The notes below the pieces were generated by a model. It searched no databases. It was given only the letters and a program-made list of their open reading frames with translations, and had not been told where the DNA came from. A program made the translations under genes and the position numbers. Below are positions 11,701-26,700 of a DNA stretch of 64,000 bases, in pieces (positions within the stretch are counted from its first letter, which is position 1; each line of letters begins with the position of its first letter). The stretch comes from Strongyloides papillosus (Eukaryota > Nematoda > Chromadorea > Rhabditida > Strongyloididae), in NCBI GenBank assembly GCA_005656395.1, contig SRSI01000071.1, forward strand, positions 992,001-1,056,000, read 5' to 3'.

Positions 11701-14700
11701 ATATTAAGACAAATTTAAAAAAAGACTTTTCTATCAATCAAAAAGAATTACTAAGTACAACAAATAATATTTTTACCAATGCACAACAAAAGGACATAAA
11801 TTATCACAAAAATATGATTGTTAATGAGAAAACAACAAATGGAGATAATAATGATATTTTAATAAATTATGTTTTAACTAATGACAAAAACATCCAACAA
11901 TCAATAACAGAGATGAAAGAATATCTTTTAAATTTAAGTGACAAACTTGAAAATAATATAAATGCAAATAATTTTGATGATGATAATTCTTCGGACGTTG
12001 GTGAGGTATCAAGCGAGAAGGATAACAGTATTTATGAGATAAGTAAAATAGAGAGAAAACGAATTGTAAAGCAATTATCAAATTATTTTGAATTGTTATC
12101 TGATGATTTGAATAAAACAATCGATAATGATGAGATCAGAAATAAAAACATATTTGAAGGAGCAACGACAATTTACGACAATATTTATAAAAAATTGAAC
12201 GAAACTGTGGATGGAAGAGGAAGTAAAATAAGAAATGAGGTAAAAAGTATAAATAAAGCACCATTAACTATAAATATGGGGATATATAAAATTGACTTGA
12301 TAAATTATCATAAAAATCTTGATAAAGTTTTTGATAGTTTGGATAAGTCAATTGATCAATTTAATTTGGATAAGACAGCTAGACTTTCTAGATTAAATGA
12401 GGTAACCTCTGAAGAGGAAACGTCTGATGAAGTAAAAAGTAATATACATATAGATGAAAAAATGTCACCGTTAACTGAATCTTCAGGATCAACATCTGGT
12501 GCGGATGCTGAAAGTATGACAAGTGATTTTAATTTTGATAATGTAAGTAATATTGAGGATTATGAAAAAGACAATGATAATGGTAGTGAAAAAGAAACCT
12601 CTTTTGAGGAACCATCATCGGAAGAATCAATATCAAAGTTATCTGATGATGGTGATGAACCGAAAAAGGTAAAGCATTACATTGTTCGTGCTGACACCCG
12701 AAAATCCTCAACAACGACTTCTGGGGGTGATGATATTGCTGCATCATCATTTGAGTCATTTATTGATAAAACAACACCAACCGAAATAGATGATTCACGT
12801 AGTGAGGGAAATATTTTAAATGAAGAATTACAAGATTATGAAATGATCAAAAAAAGGAAGAAAATTCAAGGAGACAATTATATTTTACCACAACCTGATT
12901 TTGGAAGCGAGTTTGGTTTAGAGAATCAACCATTTTCTTCATCACCAAGAACGTTAGAAACAAATTTAGAGTCATATTTTCTAGGATCATCAATAGATAA
13001 CAGTTCTCCTTCAAAAGATACATTGAATAACAGAAGTCTGTCATCATTTTCACTAAAAAGTTCACAACAATCTACTTTAAACTTTCGTTCATTATCAAAT
13101 GATAGAGGATCACTTTACAACAATCCAATGAATGAGAAATATTTTAAAAATATAGAATATGATACAAAAAATGAATTTAAAACAAGTATGACAAACAATT
13201 ATATAAAGGATAATATAACAAAATACAGTGATGAAGATAAAAAAATATGTAACATTTCGAAAATATTTGTTAAAAATGTGTCCGAAGTTGAGAGTATAAA
13301 TAGTACAGATGAATTGACAAATACTAAAAATAAAAGTTTATCATTACATTGCGTGAACATGAAAGAGATAGGTGAAAAAATACCATATAATCAAAGTAGA
13401 TTAATTAAATATAGTGATATTTCAATCATAGATAGACCAAAACTGACAGATATTAAACATTTGACTAAATTAGCTAGAGAAAGAGCATATGATCAAGCAA
13501 TAATTAGATATTTTACAAAATGTAAACAAGAAACACCAACTGATGAAATTTCATCCTCCAAATACTCCAGCCAACAATCATTAAGTAGTTTAATGAAATT
13601 TGATAATAAAAAAACTGATAATAGTGAAAAGTTGAGTGCTTATGATGCGTATGAATCTATTACAAAGGGACAAAAAAGATGTTCTGTGGATATACAAAGG
13701 GATACTAATCTTGTTAAATTACCTAAAAAAGAGGAAAATCTTGTAGAGTTTACTCAAGACGATTTAAAGCATATAGAAAACGTCAAGAATATGTATGAAA
13801 TTCTATCTGGCAGTAAAGTTATTGATGAAAATTGCAAAGAAAAACATAATAAAACATTCTTGGAACCCAGTTTATCAAAAAATTCAAACAATACAAGTGA
13901 AATGGAATCAAGTATTAAAAATACATTTGTTTCGTATGAACCGTCATTTGAAAAGTCATATGTTGATAACATTTTAGATGATACCAATAAAATTATATCT
14001 CCTGTGTGTGAGTTTAAAATAATTGATTTTTTGGCAACACAACATATGGTTAAAGAAAATCAATGGACCGATGAAAATATTAGTTGTATAAAACTAATTG
14101 ATAGATGTCCACAAGAATTAAAGGTTCAATTTGAAATTCCTCACGTTCATTGTATAAAAGTAAATGAAGATATTAATATTACAGAATACGGTAACGAGGA
14201 GTCAAATAGATCAATTAAAAATAGGGATGATAAAGACTTTTTGAAGACATTAAGTTGTGATAAATTAAGTTGTAAATCTTCTTCAACATCTGGCGCAGAT
14301 GGTCCTGGAACTTCTTTTGATTCGTCATTTGATCAATTTTATGCTGTTAATGATACAAAATATGTAGAAAAAGAATTCTTAGTTAAAGAAATTGTTTTAG
14401 AAACTGATAAAAAATATATGGAATATCAGATAACAGAAGACAAATCTGTACACATCGAGTCCATAAATAAGAAAGCTTTAGAATTCGACAACAAAGATTT
14501 TACAGAAGAACCGGTAATTCATCATGATAAAATTTCTCTATTTAGAAAGAAAGATTTCATTTATTCAGAAAGTGAATCATCTTCAACATCGGGTGCAGAT
14601 GGAAATGGAGCTTCATTTGATTCATCATTTGATCAATCAAACACTGTAGATACCCCAAATTATGTAATGAGACATTTATCAATTAAAGGAGGTGTTTTTG

Positions 14701-17700
14701 AGTCTCGTGAAAAACTAACGGAATACCAGTTGACAGAAGAGGAACTCAAACATATTGAAAAAATTAACAAGTTAGCTGAAAAATCTACAAACAAATATTT
14801 TGCCACAGAACAGATTAGCGAACATAATCAAAATCCATTCCCAAAGGAAGAAGTCTCCATTGATTCGAAAAGTGGGTCTTCACTGACATCTGGTGCAGAT
14901 GGAAATGGAACTTCTTTTGACTCATCATTTGATCAATCTTATTCAGCTAATATCCCAACCTATGTTCAAAGAGATTCAACAATTCAGGAATCTGTTTTGA
15001 AAATTCAAGAAATACTAGTAGAACATCAGTTGACTAACAAAGATGTCGAACATGCTGAATCTACAAATATGAGAGTTGGAGAATCAGAAAAAGTAGATTT
15101 TGCATGTGTATCGGTTACTGGTTATGATCAAAAAGCGTTATTAGAAAAACAACAATCTAGTTATTCTGATGATGGATCATCTTCAACATCTGGTGCAGAT
15201 GGTCCTGGAACTTCGTTTGATTCGTCATTTGATCAGTCATTGGCTATGGATATTCCAAATCATGTAAAGAAAGAATCACCAATTGAAGAATCCGTATTAG
15301 AAATTCAAGAAGCTCATCATAGTAAAGAATTCACAAATAAAGCAGCTGAAGAATCTGAAATCAGAGAGGTTGTTCATGAAAAAATATTGCCAGATGATCA
15401 GAAGTTACTATTCGAAAAGAAAGTTTCCTTTCATTCAGAGAACGCATCACCTTCAACGTCTGGTCCTGATGGATCTGAATTTTCTTTTGAATATTCATTT
15501 GATCAATCGTATTCCATTAATGTTCCAAGTTATGTAAAGAGAGAATCACCGATTGTTAAATCAGTTTTGGAAATACAAAAAAAACCAGATGAGTATCAAT
15601 TGAGTGAGGAAGAACTTGCACATATAGGATACATCAAAAAGATGGCTGAAAAATCAGAAAACAAAGATTTTATAATAGATAAAACTGATAATCATAACCA
15701 AAGTATAATGTTAGAGAAAGGGATTTCTATAGATTCAAAAGATGAATCATTGACAACTTCTGTTTCTAATGATCCTAGAACATCATTTAAATCGTCTCTT
15801 GATGAATCTTATGTTCTAAATATTCCAAATAATGTTAGAGAAGAATCGGCAGTTATAAAATCTGTTTTGGAAATTCAAGAAAGACCAACAGAATATCAGT
15901 TAAGTAATGAGGAATTTGCATATATTGACAATAAAAATAAAATAGCAAAAGAATATAAAAATAAAGATTTAATTTCAAAACAATTATTTATCAATGATGA
16001 TAATTTAATGCCCAAAGATGATGTTTCTATTTATTCTGGTGATAGTTCATCTTCAATATCTGGTGCGTATGATCATTGTGTATTATTTTATTCTTCATCT
16101 GATCAATCATATCCTATTGAAGCACCTCCATACATAAAAGATAACTTGCCAAATGGAAAAATTTCAGATCATGAATTTGTTGATGATATCGAACAAGATC
16201 AAACAGTATATCAATTGACAAAAGAAGAATTAGCTCATATGGGAAATGTCAAGATAATGGCTGAGGAATCTGAAGTTACTAATCAAGTACCACCATCATT
16301 AATAGCACAGAAACAAGATATACATACAGAGCAAGATAAGTCTGAGCATTCTTCTTACGAATCATCTGAAACATCCGGTGCCGATGCAATTAAGTCATCA
16401 TTTGATTCTTCCTTTGATCAGTCACATGGTATTGAACTTCCACCATATGTCAAAGAAAATTCACCAATTGAAGAGAAATCAGCTGATGAAATTGCACATG
16501 AACTCGAAGGTAAACAAGTTGAATATCAACTAACAGAGGAAGAATTAGCTCACATAGAATATGTCAAGAAAATGGCTGAGGAAGCTGAAGTTATTAATCA
16601 AGTACCACCATCGTTTATGGCACAGAAACAAGATATTTCTACAGAGGAAGATAAGTCTGAGCATTCTTCTTACCAATCATCTGAAATATCCGGTGCCGAT
16701 GCAATTAAGTCATCATTTGATTCTTCCTTTGATCAACCATATCCAAATGACATACCAACGTACATCAGAGATAAATCACCAATTATAGAGAAATCAGCTG
16801 ATGAAATTGCACATGAACTTGAAGATAAACAAGTTGAATATCAATTAACTGAGGAAGAATTAGCTCATATAGAATATGTCAAGAAAATGGCTGAGGAAGC
16901 TGAAGTTATTAATCAAGTACCACCATCGTTTATAACACAGAAACAAGACATCCCTACAGAGGAAGATAAATCTGAGCATTCTTCTTACGAATCATCTGAA
17001 ACTTCTGGTGCCGATGCAATTAAGTCATCATTTGATTCTTCCTTTGACCAGTCACATGGTATTGAACTTCCACCATACGTTAAAGGAAATTCACCAATTG
17101 AAAAGAAATCAATCCAGGAAATTGAAGGTAAACAAGTTGAATATCAATTAACTGAGGAAGAATTAGCTCACATAGAATATGTCAGAAAAATGGCTGAGGA
17201 ATCTGAAGTTATTAATCAAGTACCACCATCGTTTATGGCACAGAAAAAAGATATCCAAGTTGAAGAAAAAGTTTTAGAACATTCTAATTACAAATCTTCA
17301 GAAACGTCTAGTGCTGATGCTATTAAAACTTCATTTGATTTATCTTTTGATCAGTCTTATGGTATTGGACTTCCTCCATACGTCAAAGAAGATTCACTGA
17401 CTGAAGAGAAATCAATCCAGGAAATTGAAAGTAAACAGGTTACATATCAATTAACTGAGGAAGAATTAGCTCATACAGAATATGTTAGAAAAATGGCTGA
17501 GGAATGTGAAGTTATTAATCAAGTACCACAATCGTTTATGGCACAGAAACAAGACATCCCTACAGAGGAAGATAAGTCTGAGCATTCTTCTTACCAATCA
17601 TCTGAAACTTCTGGTGCCGATGCAATTAAGTCATCATTTGATTCTTCCTTTGATCAACCATATCCAAATGACATACCAACGTACATCAGAGATAAATCAC

Positions 17701-20700
17701 CAATTATAGAGAAATCAGCTGATGAAATTGCACATGAACTTGAAGATAAACAAGTTGAATATCAATTAACTGAGGAAGAATTAGCTCATATAGAATATGT
17801 TAGAAAAATGGCTGAAGAATCTGAAGTAATTAATCAAGTACCACAATCGTTTATGGCACAGAAACAAGATATCCCTACAGAGGAAGATAAGTCTGAGCAT
17901 TCTTCTTACCAATCATCTGAAACTTCTGGTGCCGATGCAATTAAGTCATCATTTGATTCTTCCTTTGATCAGTCACATGGTATTGAACTTCCACTATATG
18001 TCAAAGAAAATTCACCGATTGAAGAGAAATCAGCTGATGAAATTGCACATGAACTCGAAGATAAACAAGTTGAATATCAACTAACTGAGGAAGAATTAGC
18101 TCATATAGAATATGTCAAGAAAATGGCTGAGGAAGCTGAAGTTATTAATCAAGTACCACCATCGTTTATGGCACAGAAACAAGATATTTCTATAGAGGGA
18201 GATAAGTTTGAGAATTTATCTTACAAATCATCTGAAACATCCGGTGCCGATGCAATTAAGTCATCGCTTGATTCTTCCTTTGATCAGTCACATGGAATTG
18301 AACTTCCACTATATGTCAAAGAAAATTCACCGATTGAAGAGAAATTAGCTGATGAAATTGCACATGAACTCGAAGGTAAACAAGTTGAATATCAATTAAC
18401 TGAAGAAGAATTAGCTCATATAGAATATGTCAAGAGTATTGGTAAAGAATGTAAAAAAGGAAGTCAGATTTCGCCAATGTTCGCTGCACAAAAACAAGAT
18501 ACATTACTTCATGAAGGTATCACAGAACATTTTAGCAGAAGAGGCTCTAAAATATTGGAAATTAACGATAATAATCTATTTTATAGTAGTTCAAAATCTA
18601 TGGAAAATCAAAACAGTAGTCGTAATCCTTTAATGATATTTGAAAAACCCACTAGAGAGTTCGTGGATATTGATCAGATAGTGAATTCTAAAATTCAGTT
18701 TACAGAAAAAGAAATTTGTTTTAATGGAATTTTTAAAAACAAACTTGAGAATGCCAATACAGAAATGATTATTTCTGAAAAAACTTACATGGAATACGAA
18801 ATTGATGTAATTGAAAAAACTTTTATGTTATCAAAAGAGCAAAATTTAGACTTCTTTAATGAAATGGAAATTAATAACTATATAATCCCAGAAGCCATAA
18901 TAAAAATTCCTTTGAATGTTAATGAAAACAAGATTTCCTTATTTGTGGAAAATGGTGTATCTATAGAAGAAAAATTGTATTGTCACAAGACTGATAAATC
19001 TTCAAATACACTATCAATTGATGAAATTGTACATAAAAAAGAAAATGAAACAGTTGAATATCAATTAACAGAAGAAGAATTGGCACATATTGAAAATATC
19101 AAGAAAATGGCAGAGGAATCTATAGTTACTAATCAATTACCATTACTATTTGCGGCACAAAAACAAGATGCTCCAGTTGAAGACAAAGTCTTGGAACATT
19201 CTAGTTACGAATCATCTGAAACTTCCGGTGCCGATGCAATTAAGTCATCATTTGATTCTTCCTTTGATCAGTCACATGGTATTGAACTTCCACCATATGT
19301 CAAAGAAAATTCACCGATTGAAGAGAAATCAGCTGATGAAATTGCACATGAACTCGAAGATAAACAAGTTACATATCAATTAACTAAGGAAGAATTAGCT
19401 CACATAGAATATGTCAAGAAAATGGCTGAGGAAGCTGAAGTTATTAATCAAGTACCACCATCGTTTATGGCACAGAAACAAGATATTTCTACAGAGGAAG
19501 ATAAGTCTGAGCATTCTTCTTACCAATCATCTGAAATATCCGGTGCCGATGCAATTAAGTCATCATTTGATTCTTCCTTTGATCAACCATATCCAAATGA
19601 CATACCAACGTACATCAGAGATAAATCACCAATTATAGAGAAATCAGCTGATGAAATTGCACATGAACTTGAAGATAAACAAGTTGAATATCAATTAACT
19701 GAGGAAGAATTAGCTCACATAGAATATGTCAAGAAAATGGCTGAAGAATCTGAAGTAATTAATCAAGTACCACAATCGTTTATGGCACAGAAACAAGACA
19801 TCCCTACAGAGGAAGATAAGTCTGAGCATTCTTCTTACCAATCATCTGAAACTTCTGGTGCCGATGCAATTAAGTCATCATTTGATTCTTCCTTTGACCA
19901 GTCACATGGTATTGAACTTCCACCATACGTTAAAGGAAATTCACCAATTGAAGAGAAATCAATCCAGGAAATTGAAGGTAAACAAGTTGAATATCAATTA
20001 ACTGAGGAAGAATTAGCTCACATAGAATATGTCAGAAAAATGGCTGAGGAATCTGAAGTTATTAATCAAGTACCACCATCGTTTATGGCACAGAAAAAAG
20101 ATATCCAAGTTGAAGAAAAAGTTTTAGAACATTCTAATTACAAATCTTCAGAAACGTCTAGTGCTGATGCTATTAAAACTTCATTTGATTTATCTTTTGA
20201 TCAGTCTTATGGTATTGGACTTCCTCCATACGTCAAAGAAGATTCACTGACTGAAGAGAAATCAATCCAGGAAATTGAAAGTAAACAGGTTACATATCAA
20301 TTAACTGAGGAAGAATTAGCTCATATAGAATATGTTAGAAAAATGGCTGAGGAATCTGAAGTAATTAATCAAGTACCACAATCGTTTATGGCACAGAAAC
20401 AAGATATTTCTACAGAAGAAGATAAGTCTGAGCATTCTTCTTACCAATCATCTGAAACATCCGGTGCCGATGCAATTAAGTCATCGCTTGATTCTTCCTT
20501 TGATCAGTCACATGGTATTGAACTTCCACCATACGTCAAAGGAAATTCACCAATTGAAGAGAAATCAGCTGATGAAATTGCACATGAACTCGAAGATAAA
20601 CAAGTTGAATATCAATTAACTGAGGAAGAATTAGCTCACATAGAATATGTCAGAAAAATGGCTGAGGAATCTGAAGTTATTAATCAAGTACCACCATCGT

Positions 20701-23700
20701 TTATGGCACAGAAAAAAGATATCCAAGTTGAAGAAAAAGTTTTAGAACATTCTAATTACAAATCTTCAGAAACGTCTAGTGCTGATGCTATTAAAACTTC
20801 ATTTGATTTATCTTTTGATCAGTCTTATGGTATTGAACTTCCACCATACGTCAATGGAAATTCACCAATTGAAGAGAAATCAATCCAGGAAATTGAAGGT
20901 AAACAAGTTGGATATCAATTAACTGAGGAAGAATTAGCTCATATAGAATATGTCAGAAAAATGGCTGAAGAATCTGAAGTAATTAATCAAGTCCCACCAT
21001 CGTTTATAGCACACAAACAAGATATTTCTACAGAGGAAGATAAATCTGAGCATTCTTCTTACCAATCATCTGAAACTTCTGGTGCCGATGCAATTAAGTC
21101 ATCATTTGATTCTTCCTTTGATCAACCATATCCAAATGACATACCAACGTACATCAGAGATAAATCACTAATTATAGAGAAATCAGCTGATGAAATTGCA
21201 CATGAACTTGAAGATAAACAAGTTGAATATCAATTAACTGAGGAAGAATTAGCTCACATAGAATATGTCAAGAAAATGGCTGAGGAAGCTGAAGTTATTA
21301 ATCAAGTACCACAATCGTTTATGGCACAGAAACAAGACATCCCTACAGAGGAAGATAAGTCTGAGCATTCTTCTTACCAATCATCTGAAACTTCTGGTGC
21401 CGATGCAATTAAGTCATCATTTGATTCTTCCTTTGACCAGTCACAAGGTATTGAACTTCCACCATATGTCAAAGAAAATTCACCAATTATAGAGAAATCA
21501 GCTGATGAAATTGCACATGAACTTGAAGATAAACAAGTTGAATATCAATTAACTGAGGAAGAATTAGCTCATATAGAATATGTCAAGAAAATGGCTGAGG
21601 AAGCTGAAGTTATTAATCAAGTACCACCATCGTTTATGGCACAGAAACAAGATATCCCTACAAAGGAAGATAAGTCTGAGCATTCTTCTTACAAATCATC
21701 TGAAACTTCTGGTGCCGATGTAATTAAGTCATCGCTTGATTCTTCCTTTGATCAGTCACATGGTATTGAACTTCCTCCATACGTCAAAGAAGATTCACTG
21801 ACTGAAGAGAAATCAATCCAGGAAATTGAAAGTAAACAGGTTACATATCAATTAACTGAGGAAGAATTAGCTCATATAGAATATGTCAAGAAAATGGCTG
21901 AGGAAGCTGAAGTTATTAATCAAGTACCACCATCGTTTATAGCACACAAACAAGATATTTCTACAGAGGAAGATAAATCTGAGCATTCTTCTTACGAATC
22001 ATCTGAAACTTCTGGTGCCGATGCAATTAAGTCATCATTTGATTCTTCCTTTGATCAGTCACATGGTATTGAACTTCCACCATATGTCAAAGGAAATTCA
22101 CCAATTGAAGAGAAATCAGCTGATGAAATTGCACATGAACTCGAAGATAAACAAGTTGAATATCAATTAACTGAGGAAGAATTAGCTCATATAGAATATG
22201 TCAGAAAAATGGCTGAAGAATCTGAAGTAATTAATCAAGTCCCACCATCGTTTATAGCACACAAACAAGATATTTCTACAGAGGAAGATAAATCTGAGCA
22301 TTCTTCTTACGAATCATCTGAAACATCCGGTGCCGATGCAATTAAGTCATCATTTGATTCTTCCTTTGACCAGTCACATGGTATTGAACTTCCACCATAT
22401 GTCAATGGAAATTCACCAATTGAAGAGAAATCAATCCAGGAAATTGAAGGTAAACAAGTTGGATATCAATTAACTGAGGAAGAATTAGCTCATATAGAAT
22501 ATGTCAAGAAAATGGCTGAAGAATCTGAAGTAATTAATCAAGTACCACAATCGTTTAAGGCTCAGAAACAAGATATTTCTACAGAGGAAGATAAATCTGA
22601 GCATTCTTCTTACCAATCATCTGAAACTTCTGGTGCCGATGCAATTAAGTCATCATTTGATTCTTCCTTTGATCAACCATATCCAAATGACATACCAACG
22701 TACATCAGAGATAAATCACCAATTATAGAGAAATCAGCTGATGAAATTGCACATGAACTTGAAGATAAACAAGTTGAATATCAATTAACTGAGGAAGAAT
22801 TAGCTCACATAGAATATGTCAAGAAAATGGCTGAAGAATCTGAAGTAATTAATCAAGTACCACAATCGTTTATGGCACAGAAACAAGACATCCCTACAGA
22901 GGAAGATAAGTCTGAGCATTCTTCTTACAAATCATCTGAAACTTCTGGTGCCGATGCAATTAAGTCATCATTTGATTCTTCCTTTGACCAGTCACATGGT
23001 ATTGAACTTCCACCATATGTCAAAGAAAATTCACCGATTGAAGAGAAATCAGCTGATGAAATTGCACATGAACTCGAAGATAAACAAGTTGAATATCAAC
23101 TAACTGAGGAAGAATTAGCTCATATAGAATATGTCAAGAAAATGGCTGAGGAAGCTGAAGTTATTAATCAAGTACCACCATCGTTTATAGCACAGAAACA
23201 AGATATTTCTATAGAGGGAGATAAGTCTGAGCATTTATCTTACAAATCATCTGAAACATCCGGTGCCGATGCTATTAAATCTTCATTTGATTCATGCTTT
23301 AATGAACAATATGATATTAAAAAAGCACATGAGATTGAAGTTAAACAAGTAGAATATCAATTAACAGAAGAAGAATTAGCACACATAGATTGTATTAAAA
23401 GAAAGGCTGGAGAACATGAAATAGATGGTCAGAATCCATTAATTTTTACTGCAAAAAAACAAGGTACATTGCCTGAAGACAACATCTCGAAACATACTAG
23501 CTATAAATCATTTGATATTTCAGGTGTTGGCGATGTAGATTGTTCGCTTTTTCCTTCAATTGATAACTCCAATCAAGCGGATGGTCGATATTTCCATAAT
23601 AATGGTTTTTTTAATGAAAAATCACCTATTGAAAAAAATAAAATTAATAGTCAAGAAAAAGGAAAGCAAAGTGGAATTTCAATTACATATCCAGGTGGAG

Positions 23701-26700
23701 TGTATAGTGATTGTAAAATATCTGGTGGGAAATCAATTTTGTTAAATCAAGAAAATTTCAAAGATGAACCAAATATTTCAAGAATTTCTACCAGTAAATC
23801 CATTGATGATTTAGATAACTCTGCCTTAAACTTATCAAATAATTCTTCTGCCAGTGATTATGATCAAAATATAGATTTATTTGATTACGGAAAAGATTCT
23901 CCAATATTAAGAAGCTTTAGTGATGATGAACCAAGTAATATCTTTGATTTTAGTGAAGCTTTCCAAAACGCTCCATCTCAACAGATGAATGTATTTAATG
24001 AAATTGAAAATCCAAAATTTGTTATATTAGATTCACAAAACAAAAATACTTCTATTGAACCAATTTCTTATTTGGAAAAGCACTTAATTGACTCTTATAC
24101 AAGTTGTTTTATTGTTGGATCAGAACATCAAATGATTGAAGAGGAAATCACATGTTCTAACTACTTTTATAAAGAATCTGAAAATATTATTACAGAAATT
24201 ACAATATGTGGATTTTCAGCATCACATCAACAAATGGAATTAACAAAAGATATAGATGGTGTTATAAATAAGTATGTAAATTATCAAATAATGGAAGAAG
24301 AAGTTTGGCGCATTGATGATTTTAGAAAAATCAGTGAAAATTGTGTTGTTGAATGTATACTACCTCAATATGCTAGTACAGATGTTCAAAAAAGGTTTTC
24401 ACAAATAATAGGAAAAGAGAAACAAAATACATATCAGTTGAGTGAAGAAGAAACATCTCACATAGAATGTATCAATAAAATCGCAGAAGAAATGGAAATA
24501 AAAGAACTGTTATCGTCAGTTGGATTAAAAAAATTAGACACTCTACCTGAAGAAGATATTTCGGATCAAGGAAGTTATGAATATCCAGAAACATCAATTC
24601 CCGACATCGAAAAATCGTCATATGATAATTCTTATAATGTACTTTATCCAAAACCATCTAAATATAACAAAAAAGAATCACGTGTATTTAAAAAACCTAG
24701 AATAGATGTACAAAAGAAAGATGATAATTATCCAATAACAGGGGAAAAACTAGAGCACATAGAATACATTAAGAATATAGCTGAAAAAGCTGAAATGATT
24801 AACCAAGTTAAATTATCGTTTATAGCGCGCAAAAAAGAAGTTCCATTAGAAAAGAATATTTCAGAATGTTCTTCTTACAAATCATCTGAAATATCCGGGG
24901 CTGATGCGATTAAGGCATCCTTTGATTATTCCTTTGATCAACCATATTCAAATAAAATACCAACGTACATCAGAGATAAATCACCAATTATAGAGAAATC
25001 AGCTGATGAAATTGCACATGAACTTGAAGATAAACAAGTTGAATATCAATTAACTAAGGAAGAATTAGCTCATATAGAATATGTCAAGAAAATGGCTGAG
25101 GAAGCTGAAGTTATTAATCAAGTACCACCATCGTTTATGGCACACAAACAAGATACCCCTACAGAGGAAGATAAATCTGAGCATTCTTCTTACCAATCAT
25201 CTGAAACATCCGGTGCCGATGCAATTAAGTCATCATTTGATTCTTCCTTTGATCGGTCACATGGTATTGAACTTCCACCATACGTCAAAGGAAATTCACC
25301 AATTGTAGAGAAATCAGCTGATGAAATTGCACATGAACTCGAAGATAAACAAGTTGAATATCAATTAACTGAGGAAGAATTAGCTCATATAGAATATGTT
25401 AGAAAAATGGCTGAGGAATGTGAAGTTATTAATCAAGTACCACCATCGTTTATAACACAGAAACAAGACATCCCTACAGAGGAAGATAAATCTGAGCATT
25501 CTTCTTACGAATCATCTGAAACTTCTGGTGCCGATGCAATTAAGTCATCATTTGATTCTTCCTTTGATCGGTCACATGGTATTGAACTTCCACCATACGT
25601 CAAAGGAAATTCACCAATTGTAGAGAAATCAGCTGATGAAATTGCACATGAACTCGAAGATAAACAAGTTGAATATCAATTAACTGAGGAAGAATTAGCT
25701 CACATAGAATATGTCAAGAAAATGGCTGAGGAAGCTGAAGTTATTAATCAAGTACCACCATCGTTTATGGCACAGAAACAAGATATCCCTACAGAGGAAG
25801 ATAAATCTGAGCATTCTTCTTACCAATCATCTGAAACATCCGGTGCCGATGCAATTAAGTCATCATTTGATTCTTCCTTTGACCAGTCACATGGTATTGA
25901 ACTTCCACCATACGTCAAAGGAAATTCACCAATTGAAGAGAAATCAATCCAGGAAATTGAAGATAAACAAGTTGAATATCAATTAACTGAGGAAGAATTA
26001 GCTCATATAGAATATGTTAGAAAAATGGCTGAGGAATGTGAAGTTATTAATCAAGTACCACCATCGTTTATAACACAGAAACAAGACATCCCTACAGAGG
26101 AAGATAAATCTGAGCATTCTTCTTACGAATCATCTGAAACTTCTGGTGCCGATGCAATTAAGTCATCATTTGATTCTTCCTTTGACCAGTCACATGGTAT
26201 TGAACTTCCACCATATGTCAAAGAAAATTCACCGATTGAAGAGAAATCAGCTGATGAAATTGCACATGAACTCGAAGATAAACAAGTTGAATATCAATTA
26301 ACTGAGGAAGAATTAGCTCATATAGAATATGTTAGAAAAATGGCTGAGGAATCTGAAGTAATTAATCAAATACCACCATCATTTATGGCCGAGAAACAAG
26401 ATATTCCTACAGAGGAAGAGAAATCTGAGCATTCTTCTTTTAATTCTTCTCAAACTTCAGGAGCTGATGATATTGTTTACTCTTTTGATCAGTCTTATCC
26501 ATTTAAATCACCGAGACATTCAAAGAATGACTTAGCTATTGCCGAAGTTATTCCTAAAGAAGTTTTAATGAATACTTATGGTAAGGAAGAGGTATACCAA
26601 TTAACAGATGAAGAAATTGCTCATATTAAGTATATAAATAAGACGGCTCAAGATCCTGAAATAGATAATCAAATAATGGAATATCGTGATACACAAAAAC

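Noticed and set aside
16561..25986. Plus-strand 75-91-aa ORFs repeated along the array
   Set aside because: They are out-of-frame shadows of the CLA-1 repeats; their similarity follows from the DNA repeats.
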